Source: Halosimplex halophilum
Lineage (GTDB): Archaea > Halobacteriota > Halobacteria > Halobacteriales > Haloarculaceae
Length of the DNA stretch: 64,000 bases
NCBI RefSeq assembly: GCF_004698125.1
Contig: NZ_ML214298.1
Span: 744,001 to 808,000 of the forward strand
Reading direction: 5' to 3'
The notes beneath the pieces are model-generated. The model saw nothing but the letters and a program-made list of their open reading frames with translations. It searched no databases and had not been told where the DNA came from. Positions 42,958 to 53,100 of this stretch are shown piece by piece (within the stretch, counting starts at the first letter, position 1; every line of letters begins with the position of its first letter). Position numbers and translations under genes: made by a program.

Positions 42958-43053
42958 GCGGGCGCCGCGGAAAACGAGGACACGGGAAACGGAGCCTGTG
43001 GAGACGCACGCTGCAGGAAACGGGGCCGGGGGAAAGAGGAGTGACGGGACCGC

Positions 43054-44913
43054 TCAGTCGGGGTCGACGAGTTTCATCCCCTCGCGGACCGCCTCGCGCT
43101 GGCCGAGCAGCGTGACGTGGTCGCCGAGTTCGATGACGTAGTCCGGCCCGGGGACCTCCGCGGTGGTGTAGTCGCCCTTGCCGACAAGCGCGATGAGACA
43201 GGCGTCGGGGAGCATCGGCCCGACCTCCCGGACGGCCTTGCCCGCGATCTCCTCGCTGGTGACCTCGACCTCCTGTACGTCGCCCGTGCGGCCCACGTCG
43301 GTCATCCAGTGGGCGATGGCGGGGCGTTCGATCTGGTTGTCGATGGCCCAGGCGGTCGCCATCGACGAGGAGATGGTGCGGACGCCCAGGTCCTCGAAGG
43401 CGTCGACGTTGTCGGGGTTGTTCGCCCGCGCGATGACGTTCTCGACGTCGAACTTCGAGCTCGACAGCTGCGCGACGAGCAGGTTCGCGTCGTCGTCGCC
43501 GGTCGCGGCGACGACCGTCTTGGCGTTGTCCGCGCCGGCCTCCCGGAGGAGCTCGGTGTCGGTCCCGTCGCCGATGATGGCGGTGTACCCGGCGTTGCGG
43601 ACCGACTGTGCCACCGACTCGTCCTCCTCGACGATGACGACGTTCTCGCCCCGGTTCTCCAGCCGTTCGGCGAGCGACCGGCCGACCCGGCCGCCGCCGA
43701 CGATGATGACTCTCATGGGTATGACGTTCAGGTATCGTGCGATGTGGCGCGCGAGGCCGCCCTCGAAGACGGCGGTCAGCAGGATCGCGAGGAAGACCGT
43801 CCCCAGCAGGATGTTGGCCTCCTGGACGAGCCCGGCGTTCTGGAGCTGGACGGCGAACAGGGTGGCGACCGACGCCGGGATGATCCCCCGCGGGCCGACC
43901 AGGCTCATGAACGTCCGCTCCCCGCGGGTGAACCGGTCGCCGGCGGTCGACAGGAACACGAGCGCCGGCCGGATCACCAGCGCGATCGCGGCCACGACGA
44001 CCAGCCCGCCGACGCCGACCTCGACGAGCGCCGCCGGTTCGAGCAGTGCCGCGAGCCCGATGAACACGAACGCCAGCACCAGCAGCGTCAGGTCGCCCTT
44101 GAACGCCTCGATCTCCGCCTCGTAGGGCACGTCGGCGTTGCCCAGCAGGAAGCCGGCGGTCGCGGCCGCGGCGACGCCGGCCTCGGTCGCCTCGAAGTTC
44201 GCGGCGGCGAACGCGACCAGCGCGCCCGCCAGCACCAGCAGGCGGGCGTTGCGCGGCGCGTCCCCCGGCGAGAGGTCGACGTACCGCAGCAGGTAGTAGA
44301 CGACGCCCGCGACGACGACGCCGAACAGCAGGCCGACCCCCAGCCGGACGACGAACCCGCGGACGATGTCGTTGCCGGCCGTCTCCGGCAGGACGGTCTG
44401 GAAGAAGACGACCGCGAGGATCGCCGCGGTCACGTCGTTGACGATGCCCTCGAACTCCAGGGCGGTCGCCACCCGGTCGCGCACCGGGACGATGCTGAGG
44501 ATCGGCGTGACGACCGTCGGGCCGGTCGCGACCAGCAGCGAGCCGATCACCAGCGAGAGGTTCCAGGGGACGCCGAAGACCAGCCGCACCGCCAGGGCCG
44601 TCCCGGCCAGCGCGATGACCGCGCCGACGGTGACCAGCCGCAGGGCGGCCTGGGGCGCCGCCTTGATGCGTTCGACCTTCAGGTGGAAGGCGCCCTCGAA
44701 GACGATGATCGCGACGGCGAACCCGACGACCGTCGAGAGGGCGCCGCCGAACGTGTCCTCGGTGACGATGTCCAGCCCCGGCTGGCCCAGCACCAGCCCG
44801 GCGACGATGTAGAAGACGATGGCCGGCACCTGGAGGCGGTCGGCCAGGATCTGGGCGAGCACCCCGACGGCGATGATACCGGCGACCAGCAGGAGCAACG
44901 TACTCTCGGCCAT
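43054..44913 (-). CDS. Cation/proton antiporter (CPA1/NhaP-like) with C-terminal RCK domains
   Basis: A 619-residue protein. About twelve helices form the exchanger: LQVPAIVFYIVAGLVLGQPG, ATGPTVVTPIL with the transport-site region, EGIVNDVTAAILAV and FMSLVGPRGIIPASVATLF. The C-terminal part is a TrkA/RCK regulatory module: MRVIIVGGGRVGRSLAERL (NAD-binding), then an RCK-C domain (GDYTTAEVPGPDYVIELGDH). NAD(H)- or nucleotide-gated Na+ or K+/H+ exchange is expected. ATG 44913 is the family-like start. It is divergent from the FNT-Usp gene with about 135 bases between. Confidence 0.9.
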   Translation of the reverse strand: MAESTLLLLVAGIIAVGVLAQILADRLQVPAIVFYIVAGLVLGQPGLDIVTEDTFGGALSTVVGFAVAIIVFEGAFHLKVERIKAAPQAALRLVTVGAVIALAGTALAVRLVFGVPWNLSLVIGSLLVATGPTVVTPILSIVPVRDRVATALEFEGIVNDVTAAILAVVFFQTVLPETAGNDIVRGFVVRLGVGLLFGVVVAGVVYYLLRYVDLSPGDAPRNARLLVLAGALVAFAAANFEATEAGVAAAATAGFLLGNADVPYEAEIEAFKGDLTLLVLAFVFIGLAALLEPAALVEVGVGGLVVVAAIALVIRPALVFLSTAGDRFTRGERTFMSLVGPRGIIPASVATLFAVQLQNAGLVQEANILLGTVFLAILLTAVFEGGLARHIARYLNVIPMRVIIVGGGRVGRSLAERLENRGENVVIVEEDESVAQSVRNAGYTAIIGDGTDTELLREAGADNAKTVVAATGDDDANLLVAQLSSSKFDVENVIARANNPDNVDAFEDLGVRTISSSMATAWAIDNQIERPAIAHWMTDVGRTGDVQEVEVTSEEIAGKAVREVGPMLPDACLIALVGKGDYTTAEVPGPDYVIELGDHVTLLGQREAVREGMKLVDPD

Positions 44914-45049
44914 TCGTCTCCGCTGTGGACTGGCGCACGTAAAAGCGCACTCACTGACATCCAGTGGCGCCGTGCCGACCGCTCGGCAGCCGGCCTGAGC
45001 GCCCGGGAGAGACAAACCTCTTTGGGCCTCCGTACTGGCGATGTGAGTA

Positions 45050-46867
45050 ATGGCCGACACCGACCACGAGTCGCGGGCACACGGGGGGGACGCAGACGAC
45101 GTCCCCGAGACCGGGGAGGTCGTCCCCGGCCGGTTCTCCTCCGACGAGGTGTTCCAGCGGATCGTCGCCGACGCCGACCACGAGATCACGTCCGGCTTCC
45201 GCGAGCTGTTCTTCAGCGGCGTCGCCGGCGGCTTCGCCATCACGATCACCTTCCTGCTGTACGCCTCGCTGTCGGCGTCGACCGACTCGACGGTCCTGGC
45301 GGTGATGCTCTACCCGCTCGGGTTCCTCTACATCATCATCGGGGGCTACCAGCTCTACACCGAGAACACGCTCCCGCCGGTCGCGCTCACGCTGGAGCGG
45401 CTGGCCAGCCTCCCGGCGCTGGTGCGCCACTGGCTGATCGTCCTCGCGGGGAACTTCGCCGGCGGCGCCGTCGGCGCGGTCGTGCTCGCCTACGGCGGCG
45501 TCTTCGAGCCCGCCGCCGCGGAGTACGCCCTCGGGCTGGCACGGAACGGCATCGAGACGCCCGTCACGGCGCTGTTTTTCAAGGCCGCGTTCGCCGGGCT
45601 GATCGTCGCCGGCGTCGTCTGGATGGACTTCGCCGCCCGCGACACCATCTCCCGGATCGCCATCGTCTACCTCGCCTTCCTGGCGATCCCGCTCGGCAAC
45701 CTCTTCCACGTCGTCGTCTCCTTTACCGAGGTGGTCTACACGATGCTGGCCGGCGACCTCGCGCTGGTCCCCGGGCTCACCCAGTTCGTGATCCCGGTCC
45801 TGCTGGGCAACACGCTCGGGGGCATCCTGCTCGTGACGGTCGTCAACTACTACCAGACCAGCGAGCGCCGCCTGGAGATCGAGCAGTTCGAGAACGTCCG
45901 CCGGCTCTCGCTGCGGGAGATGCTGCTGGGCAACCTCGCCGGGCGGTCGTACGTCCCGCTGGTCGACACCCTGGAGGAGTTCGTCCGCGACCCCGACTCC
46001 TACCGGATCCTGGTTCCGATCGCGAACCCGCGGACGGAGGCGCCGCTGGTCGAGTTCGCCTGCGCGCTGGCCAGCACGCGCGAGAAGGGGACCGTCCACG
46101 CCCTCCACATCGTCCAGGCGCCGTCGAACCGCCCGCTCGACGACGGCGACCGGGCCCGGATCACCAGCGAGTCCGAGCGGCTCATGGCCGACCTCGAACA
46201 GCAGGTCGGCCGCGAGGACGTGACCGTCGAGACCTCGACCATCGTCTCCTCGCGCTCGTTCGAGGAGGTGTTCGACCGGGCGCGGCGCACCCGCCCGGAC
46301 CTGGCGCTGCTGGGCTGGGGGCAGGGCCGGCTCTGGAACGCCGCCCGCGCCGAGCGGCCGCTGGACGAGCTGACCAACCGTCTGCCCTGCGACTTTCTCG
46401 TCGTCAAGGACCGCGGGCTCGACTGTTCGCGGGTCCTGCTGCCCACGGCGGGCGGCCCGGACTCCGACCTCAGCGCCGAGGTGGCGCGCGCGCTCCAGAC
46501 GACCGCCGGCGCCGAGGTGTCGCTGCTGCACGTCGTCGACGGCCCCGACCGGCGCGAGGCGGGCCAGCGGTTCCTCGACGAGTGGGGCGAGGCGCACGAC
46601 CTGGGCGGGGCGGCCACGATCGTCGACGACTCCGGCGACGTGGAAGCGGCCATCGAGTCGGCGGCGGCCGACCACACGCTGGTACTGCTCGGCGCGACCG
46701 AGCGGGGGATGATCTCGCGGCTGGTCACCGACTCGCTGCACCTCGACGTGGTCAACGACGTCGACGCCTCGGTGCTGTTCGCCGAGCGACCGACCGACCG
46801 GCCGCTGGTCGAGCGGCTGTTCGGGAGCGGGCGACGGGAGCAGAGCGGCGCGGGCTCGGACAGGTAA
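45050..46867 (+). CDS. Formate/nitrite-transporter (FNT) domain fused to two UspA domains
   Basis: A 605-residue fusion. Residues 30-290 are FNT: ITSGFRELFFSGVAGGFAIT, LGFLYIIIGGYQLYTENTLP, LIVLAGNFAGGAVGAVVLAYG and HVVVSFTEVVYTMLAGDLAL, with six helices. After a linker, two universal-stress-like domains follow (ILVPIANPRTEAPLVEFA to CDFLVVKDRG, then VLLPTAGGPDSDLSAEV to DASVLFAERP). FNT pentamers move small anions such as formate, nitrite or hydrosulfide. The Usp modules may gate transport by ATP or another nucleotide. No nitrite genes are adjacent. Confidence 0.85.
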   Translation: MADTDHESRAHGGDADDVPETGEVVPGRFSSDEVFQRIVADADHEITSGFRELFFSGVAGGFAITITFLLYASLSASTDSTVLAVMLYPLGFLYIIIGGYQLYTENTLPPVALTLERLASLPALVRHWLIVLAGNFAGGAVGAVVLAYGGVFEPAAAEYALGLARNGIETPVTALFFKAAFAGLIVAGVVWMDFAARDTISRIAIVYLAFLAIPLGNLFHVVVSFTEVVYTMLAGDLALVPGLTQFVIPVLLGNTLGGILLVTVVNYYQTSERRLEIEQFENVRRLSLREMLLGNLAGRSYVPLVDTLEEFVRDPDSYRILVPIANPRTEAPLVEFACALASTREKGTVHALHIVQAPSNRPLDDGDRARITSESERLMADLEQQVGREDVTVETSTIVSSRSFEEVFDRARRTRPDLALLGWGQGRLWNAARAERPLDELTNRLPCDFLVVKDRGLDCSRVLLPTAGGPDSDLSAEVARALQTTAGAEVSLLHVVDGPDRREAGQRFLDEWGEAHDLGGAATIVDDSGDVEAAIESAAADHTLVLLGATERGMISRLVTDSLHLDVVNDVDASVLFAERPTDRPLVERLFGSGRREQSGAGSDR

Positions 46868-46900
46868 CGCGACGGCCGGGGACGGGGCGCCGCCGCCCCG

Positions 46901-49075
46901 TCAGAAGATGACGCGTTCGAGCAACCGGCGGACGAGGCCGGGCTGTGACGACTCGTGGGGGTACACCGTTATCTCCGTGCAGGTCGGCGGCCGGCTCGAC
47001 TCGCGGTCGAACAGCGCGCCCCGGAGCCGGTGGTCGGCGCCCCGCCGGATCCGCAGATCGGGCGCCGACGACCCGTCGGCCGCCCCCTCGGCGGGCGACC
47101 AGCTGACGGGGACCGACAGCAGGTCGGCGAAGCGGTCCCGGAACTCCCCGAGCGTCCGCTCGCGCTGGTCCGGCCCGTCGCCGGCCCCCGCGTCCCGGAG
47201 CAGGACCTCGCTGCCGTTCTGGCTGGCGATGGCCTCCGTGACGGCGACCTGGTCGGGGTTGAACGGGCCGCCGTCGCTCGCGAGCTCGACGGTCCGGGGG
47301 CGGTCGTAGCCCCTGTTGTCGACGAGCAACACGTCGGTCGGGGCGTGGCGGACCACCCAGTCGATGGGGTCGCCGACGAGCCGCGAGCGGAGCCGCAGGC
47401 GCTCGTGCTCGGCGAGGATCATGTCGACCCGGCGGTGCTCGGCGAAGTTGACGATCGCGTGTTTGGTGTCGTGGCTGACGATCTCGCCCACGTCGACGTC
47501 GACGTCGAGGTCGACCGCGAGGTCGTCGGTCCGGTCCTCGAAGCGGACCTCCGCGGGCGACTGGGTCTCGACGGCGGTCTCCAGGGGCGCCTGGTCGGGC
47601 ACCTCCTCGAACCAGACGACGACCACCCGGCCGTCGTGGGGCCGGACGATGTCGGCGGCCATCCGCAGCAGCGCCGCCTCGCGCTCGCGGCTCACCTCGC
47701 TGGTGAGCGCGACCAGCACCTCGTAGGTCTCGCCGGTGATGGCGTCCTCGGTCTCGGCGAGGAGGTCCTCGCCGACCCGGCGCCGGACCACGTCCGTCGC
47801 CGCGCCCTCGCGCTGGATGCGCGGGCGGGCGTAGGCGACGTACCACGCGACGCTGCCCACCGTGATGACGACCGCCCCCAGGATCGCCGTCCCGCCCATC
47901 TGCGTGATGAGGACGACCCCGCCGAGGACGCCGAACGCCTGCGTCCAGGGGTACAGCGGCGACTCGAAGCTGGGGTCGTACTCCATCTCGCCCTTCCGGA
48001 AGGCGACGATAGTGAGGTTGATCAGGATGAACACGAGGATCTGGAAGGCGCTGGCGAGCTTGGCGATCTCGCGGATCGGGACGAAGGCGATGAGCGCGAG
48101 CAGGACCCCGCCGGTCAGCGTGATCGAGGTCGCCGGGGTCCCGAAGCGCTCGCTGACGGCGGCCAGCGACTCGGGGACGAGCCCGTCGCGAGCCATCGCG
48201 AAGGGGTACCGCGACGACGAGAGGATGCCGGCGTTGGCCGTCGAGACCAGGGCGAGGACGGCCGCGAGGACGACCGCGCCGACGCCGAGCGTCCCGACGG
48301 TCGCCCGGGCGGCGTCGGCGACGGGGACCGCCGAGTCGGCGACGACGCCGGCGTCGGTCACGCCGACCATGATCGCGACGATCAGCACGTACAGCAGCGT
48401 CGTGAACCCGAGCGACCCCAGGATCCCCAGCGGGATGTTCCGGTCGGGGTCCTCGACCTCCTCGGCGATGCTGGCGACCTTCGTCACGCCGGCGTAGGAG
48501 ACGAACACGAGCCCGGTCGCGGCCAGCAGCCCGCCCGCCCCGCCCGTGAAGAACGGCTCGAAGTTCGTCTGCTGGACGCTGGCGGCGCTCCCGACGACGA
48601 ACCACGACAGCGCCGCGAGCATGGCGACGACGATGACCACCTGCAGGCGGCCGGTCTGTTTCGCCCCGAGGAGGTTGACGAGGATGAGCACGGCCGCGAG
48701 CGCCAGCGCGACCGGCTTGACCGGCAGGTCGAAGGCGATCAGCAGGTAGGGGACGCCGCCGACCAGCGCCAGCCCGCCCTTGAACGCCAGGGAGAACCAC
48801 GTCCCGACGCCGGCGACCGTCCCGAGCAGCGGCCCCATCCCGCGCTCGATGTAGATGTACGTGCCGCCGGCCTCGGGCATGGCGGTCGCCATCTCCGACT
48901 TCGAGAGGGCGGCCGGCAACACGAGCACGCCCGCCAGCAGGTACGCCAGCACGACCGACGGTCCCGCGGTCTCCAGCGCCAGCGCCGGGAGGATGAAGAT
49001 GCCGCTTCCGATCATCGCGCCGATGCTGATCGCGAGGACCGTCGGGAGGCCCAGGTCCCGTTCCAGCGACTTCAT
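46901..49075 (-). CDS. Amino-acid/cationic APC permease with C-terminal UspA domains
   Basis: A 724-residue protein. From ATG 49075 the first 450 residues are a twelve-helix APC transporter (LGLPTVLAISIGAMIGSGIF, LPAALSKSEMATAMPEAGG, GLVFVSYAGVTKVASIAEEV, LVSTANAGILSSSRYPFAMA). The remaining 250 are two Usp-like domains (YEVLVALTSEVSREREAALL, VDMILAEHERLRLRSRL, and a less regular last part). The predicted substrate is an amino acid or amine. It is convergent with the FNT-Usp gene and repeats the transporter-plus-Usp theme. The frame extends to 49171, but ATG 49075 begins the family-typical MKSLERDLGLP. Confidence 0.88.
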   Translation of the reverse strand: MKSLERDLGLPTVLAISIGAMIGSGIFILPALALETAGPSVVLAYLLAGVLVLPAALSKSEMATAMPEAGGTYIYIERGMGPLLGTVAGVGTWFSLAFKGGLALVGGVPYLLIAFDLPVKPVALALAAVLILVNLLGAKQTGRLQVVIVVAMLAALSWFVVGSAASVQQTNFEPFFTGGAGGLLAATGLVFVSYAGVTKVASIAEEVEDPDRNIPLGILGSLGFTTLLYVLIVAIMVGVTDAGVVADSAVPVADAARATVGTLGVGAVVLAAVLALVSTANAGILSSSRYPFAMARDGLVPESLAAVSERFGTPATSITLTGGVLLALIAFVPIREIAKLASAFQILVFILINLTIVAFRKGEMEYDPSFESPLYPWTQAFGVLGGVVLITQMGGTAILGAVVITVGSVAWYVAYARPRIQREGAATDVVRRRVGEDLLAETEDAITGETYEVLVALTSEVSREREAALLRMAADIVRPHDGRVVVVWFEEVPDQAPLETAVETQSPAEVRFEDRTDDLAVDLDVDVDVGEIVSHDTKHAIVNFAEHRRVDMILAEHERLRLRSRLVGDPIDWVVRHAPTDVLLVDNRGYDRPRTVELASDGGPFNPDQVAVTEAIASQNGSEVLLRDAGAGDGPDQRERTLGEFRDRFADLLSVPVSWSPAEGAADGSSAPDLRIRRGADHRLRGALFDRESSRPPTCTEITVYPHESSQPGLVRRLLERVIF

Positions 49076-49291
49076 CTGGCCGAGATCCCGCCCGAGGAAA
49101 CCCCTCGTCGCAGTTCGCCCGCGACCGACGGACCGAGCGGTCCGCCGGATCCGAACGCGGGGCGCCGACACCGGTGGCCGAACGCGCCTGAGTCGTGACT
49201 GGTGACGACGGTCACTGTGTTCTCGGCTAGCCGCAGCGGGCCTATCACGATAAACGTACGGATCGACGCCAGCGCGACTTTTCTCGCTCGT

Positions 49292-49371
49292 CCTGCGCCC
49301 GGCCGACCGGTCGCGGTCCTGTAGCTCGACCGACCGGTCGCGGTCCTACAGCCCGACCGACCAGTCGTGGT
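49292..49371 (-). repeat. Three tandem 27-bp copies covering the zinc-ribbon gene 3' end
   Basis: Units at 49345-49371, 49318-49344 and 49292-49317 (26 bases). The first is the real end of the small zinc-ribbon gene and encodes DHDWSVGL and stop. The next two copies keep the frame but have CAG or a basic codon in place of the stop (DRDRSVELQ, then DRDRSAGRR). Period 27 equals nine codons. They lie past the stop, so are not translated unless it is read through. Confidence 0.75.
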
Positions 49372-49477
49372 CGCACTCGGGGCAAGTGAACGAGACCTCG
49401 ATCCCCGAGCCGCGGTCGTGGCTCCTGCCGGTGCGCTCGCCCTCGCTCTCCCCGCAGTTCGGACAGAGCGCGTTCAT
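49346..49477 (-). CDS. 43-residue zinc-ribbon protein
   Basis: Tiny protein starting MNALCPNCGESEGERTG and ending with CPECDHDWSVGL. Two C-x2-C knuckles (CPNC and CPEC) make a zinc ribbon of the type used by small haloarchaeal zinc proteins. The stop TAG lies within the first of three 27-base tandem repeats. The gene is too short for ordinary gene finders. It lies downstream of the winged-helix gene on the same strand with about 140 bases between. Role unknown, possibly nucleic-acid binding. Confidence 0.75.
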   Translation of the reverse strand: MNALCPNCGESEGERTGRSHDRGSGIEVSFTCPECDHDWSVGL

Positions 49478-49619
49478 CAGTTCGGGGCGTTCGCGGGGGG
49501 CTCGTCCCGTCCGCTCCGCGCGGGCGCGGACGGCGCGCGGTCGGGTCGGTCGCCGGGGGACCGGTCGCGGCCACCGTTCGCAGCCGCGTCGCGGCGCGTC
49601 CGAACCGCGGGTTCGACCG

Positions 49620-49931
49620 TCACTCGGACACGGCCCGGACGGCCTCGACGCGGTTAGTCGCCGGGTTGTAGTCGACCACGTCGAGGTCGTCCATCCGCGG
49701 CAGGTGGACGTGGTGCAGCGAGACCGCGAACCGGTCGGTCGCCGCGTGCGGGTCCCCGCCTTCGCGTGCCGCCACCGCCGCCGCGAGGTCGTCGAGCGCG
49801 ATTGGCGCGCCCCGTTCGGTGAGAACGGCGAGCACCGTCCGCCGCCGCTCGGCGGCCAGGAGGTCGTAGCGCTCGTCCGCGCTGAGGTCGATGACGGTCC
49901 GGCCGTCGTCGTGCGATGTTGTCTGAGACAT
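49620..49931 (-). CDS. Winged-helix regulator (DUF7344-like)
   Basis: A 103-residue one-domain regulator: acidic start, then LSADERYDLLAAERRRTVLAV, LDDLAAAVAAREGG, FAVSLHHVHLPRMDDLDVVD and YNPATNRVEAV. The pattern of helix, recognition helix and wing is that of small haloarchaeal wHTH proteins. A perfect palindrome (49963-49980) sits 32 bases before its ATG and may be its own operator. It is divergent from the large PAS/GAF regulator at 50159 and could control it. Confidence 0.8.
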   Translation of the reverse strand: MSQTTSHDDGRTVIDLSADERYDLLAAERRRTVLAVLTERGAPIALDDLAAAVAAREGGDPHAATDRFAVSLHHVHLPRMDDLDVVDYNPATNRVEAVRAVSE

Positions 49932-49962
49932 TGGTTGGATCCGTCGGACGTACTTCTACCGA

Positions 49963-49980
49963 TTACCCCTGCCGGGGTAA
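49963..49980. promoter_or_regulatory. Perfect palindrome upstream of the winged-helix gene
   Basis: TTACCCC (49963-49969) and GGGGTAA (49974-49980) are exact inverse complements around a four-base spacer. It lies in the divergent gap between the winged-helix gene and the PAS/GAF regulator, 32 bases from the former's start. Autoregulation by the adjacent wHTH protein is inferred. Confidence 0.5.
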
Positions 49981-50062
49981 GGGATCGCTAGAAGTGATTA
50001 GGTCCTCCGCCGCGACGAAACTGTGAGTCGACGAGGACGATCTGCGACCGGTTGGGATCGTT

Positions 50063-50082
50063 CGGTGACGCGTTGGTCACCG
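50063..50082. promoter_or_regulatory. Inverted repeat upstream of the PAS/GAF regulator
   Basis: CGGTGAC (50063-50069) with GTCACCG (50076-50082), six-base spacer, about 77 bases before ATG 50159. ATACTGA also occurs twice shortly downstream (near 50085 and 50106). These may be binding sites for a regulator. GC-rich inverted repeats arise by chance in this genome, so weight is modest. Confidence 0.35.
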
Positions 50083-50158
50083 GATACTGATCGGTCGGGA
50101 TCGAATACTGACTCCGCCGGCGGAAGGTTGTAGTGGGAAACGACCCTGGGTAGGGGTG

Positions 50159-53100
50159 ATGGAATCGCACGGGCTGACAGAGGGCCTGCGGGAGACGCTC
50201 GCGGCGTTCGACGGGGGCGGGGAGCCGCGGACGACCAGCGAGGTGGCCGACAGCCTCGGCCTCGGCCGCCGGAGCACGTACGACCGGCTGGACCGGCTGG
50301 TTGAGCGCGGCTACCTCCGGACGAAGAAGGTGGGGGCGAGCGCCCGCGTGTGGTGGCGTCCCGCGGACCCGGACCCGGACGGCGCCGGCAGGGGGGGGCC
50401 GGACGGCGCCGACACGGCGGACCCGGACTGGCCGGCGGCGGCGGAGTCGCTCGTCGCGGACGTGCTGGGGACGGTCGACGTGGGCGTGTTCGTCCTCGAC
50501 GCCGACTACGAGGTGCGGTGGGTCAACGACGCGGTCGAACGCTACTTCGGCGTCGACCGCGCGGACCTGCTGGGCCGGGACAAGGGCGCCCTCCTCGACG
50601 AACGGATCGCGCCGGCGGTCGCGGACTCGGCGGCGTTCGCCGACCGGGTCCGCGCGACCTACGACGAGGGGGTCGGCGAGCAGCGCTTCGAGTGTCGCGT
50701 CACGGCCGGGGACGGCCGCGAGGAGCGGTGGCTCGAACACCGGAGTCAGCCGATCGAGTCGGGCGCCTACGCGGGCGGCCGGGTGGAGCTGTACGTGGAC
50801 GTGACCGAGCGCAAGCGCGCCGAGCTGTCGCTTCGCGACCAGCGCGACCAGTTCGAGTCGCTCGTCGACGCCGTCGAGGAGTACGCGATCTTCCGGCTCG
50901 ACACCGACGGTCACGTCGAGACGTGGAACCCCGGCGTCGAGCGCCTGAAGGGGTACGAGGCCGAGGAGATCGTCGGCGAGCACCTCTCGACGTTCTACAC
51001 GGAGGCCGACCGGGAGGCGGGCGTCCCCGAGCGGAACCTCGCGACGGCGGCCGAGCGGGGCTGGATCGAGGACGAGGGCTGGCGCGTCCGGGCCGACGGG
51101 ACGCGCTTCTGGGCGAACGTGACGATCACGGCGATCTACGACGACGGCGACCTCGACGGGTTCGCGAAGATCACCCGCGACATGACCGAGCGCCGCGAGT
51201 TCGAGCGGGAGCTCCGGCGCGAGCGGGACCTGCTCGAACGCGTCTTCGACGCCATCCCGGTCGGGGTGGCGGTCCTCGACGAGGCGGGCGAACCCGTCAG
51301 GATGAACGACCGCACCAGGCGGTACCTCGGGATCGGCGGGTCGGCCGACGCTGAGTCGGCCGGTGGCGAGGAGTCGACGAAGCTCCCTCCCGGAACCGTC
51401 CACGATGCGGACGGCGAGCCGGTCCCGCCGGGCGAACGCCCCTACGAGCGGCCGCTCCGGACGGGCGAGCCGGTGAGGGACTGGGTCGGTCGGTTCGACC
51501 TCCCCGACCTCGGCGAACGGTGGCTCTCGATCGACGCCGTGCCGCTGACCGACGACGGCGCCGTCGAGCGCGTCGTCGTCTCCGCCGAGGACGTGACCCA
51601 GCTCAAAGAGCAGGCCGAGCGGCTCGAACGCCGCCGGGCGGACCTGGAACACGAGCTCGACGAGGTGCTCGAACGGATCGACGACGGCTTCTTCGCGCTC
51701 GACGAGGACTGGCGGTTCAGCTACGTCAACGACCGGGCGGCGGCCCTGCTCGACCGCGACCGCCACGAGCTCGTCGGCCGGAACGTCTGGGACGCGTTCC
51801 CCGAGGCCGTGGGCACGACGTTCCAGGAGCACTACGAGCGCGCCCGCGAGACCGGCGAGTCGGTCTCCTTCGAGGCCTATTTCCCGCCGCTCGCGACCTG
51901 GTTCGAGGTGTCGGCCCACCCCTCCGAGAGCGGCCTCTCGGTGTACTTCCGGGACGTGAGCGAGCGCAAGGCCCGCGAGCGGGAGCTGGAGCGCTACGAG
52001 CGGATCGTCGAGACCGTCGAGGACGGCATCTACGTCGTCGACGAGGACGGCTACTTCACGCAGGTCAACGAGACCTACGCGGCGATGGTCGGCCGCGACC
52101 CCGAGGAGCTCGTGGGGAGCCACGTCTCGACGGTCGTCGACGGGGAGGTCGCCGCGGCGGCCCGGCGGCTCGAAGACGCCCTCGCGGTCGACGACCGGGC
52201 GACGGCGACGCTGGAGGCGACGCTCTCGGGCCCGGACGGCGAGGAGTGGGTCGGCGAGGCGACCTTCTCGCTGATGGACGCCGACGCCCCGGCGGACGCC
52301 GAGGACGGCGGCCACGAGCGCATCGCCGTCGTCCGCGACATCACCGAGCGCAAGGAACGCGAGCGCGAGCTCGAACAGTACGAGCGGATCGTCGAGACGG
52401 TCGACGACGGCATCTACGCGCTGGACGACGACGGCCGGTTCGTCCTCGTCAACGACGCGTTCTGCGAGATGCTCGGCTACGAGCGCGACGAGTTACTGGG
52501 GATGGAACCCACCGCCATCTACGACGAGGAGTACGCGCCGGTCGTCGAGGAGCGGGCCGAGGCGGTCGCGGCCGGCGAGCGCGAGGCGGCGACCATCGAG
52601 TTCGAACTCCACCGGAAGGACGGCACCGCCGTCCCGGTCGAGACGCGCTACGAGCCGTTCCCCTACGGCGACGGCCTCGGGCGCTGCGGCGTCGTCCGGG
52701 ACATCTCCGAACGGCTCGACCGCCAGCGGGAGCTCCAGCGGCGGGTCCGCCAGCAGGCGGTCGTCACCGAACTCGGCCGGCGCGCCCTCGAGGAACGGGA
52801 CCTCGACGCCCTGATGGCCGAGGCGGCCGAGGAGGTGGCGACGACGCTCGGCAACGACTACTGCAAGGTACTCGAACTGGACGACGACGGCGCGGAGCTG
52901 CTGCTCCGACAGGGGGTCGGGTGGGACGAGGGGCTCGTCGGCGAGGCGACCGTCTCGGCCGTCGAGGACGACTCCCAGGCGTCCTACACCCTCCAGTCGG
53001 GCGACCCGGTCGTCGTCGAGGACCTGCGGTCCGAGAACCGGTTCGGCGGTCCGGACCTGCTGCGCGACCACGGCGTGCGCTCGGGGATCAGCGTGGTCAT

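Noticed and set aside
43117-46911. A 1264-codon plus-strand frame spanning the antiporter and FNT genes
   Set aside because: Antisense and out-of-frame artefact of high GC; its content is Arg/Asp/Gly low complexity.
49100-49345. Possible promoter or extra gene upstream of the APC-Usp gene
   Set aside because: Apart from the tandem repeats of the zinc-ribbon end nothing coding-like is present.
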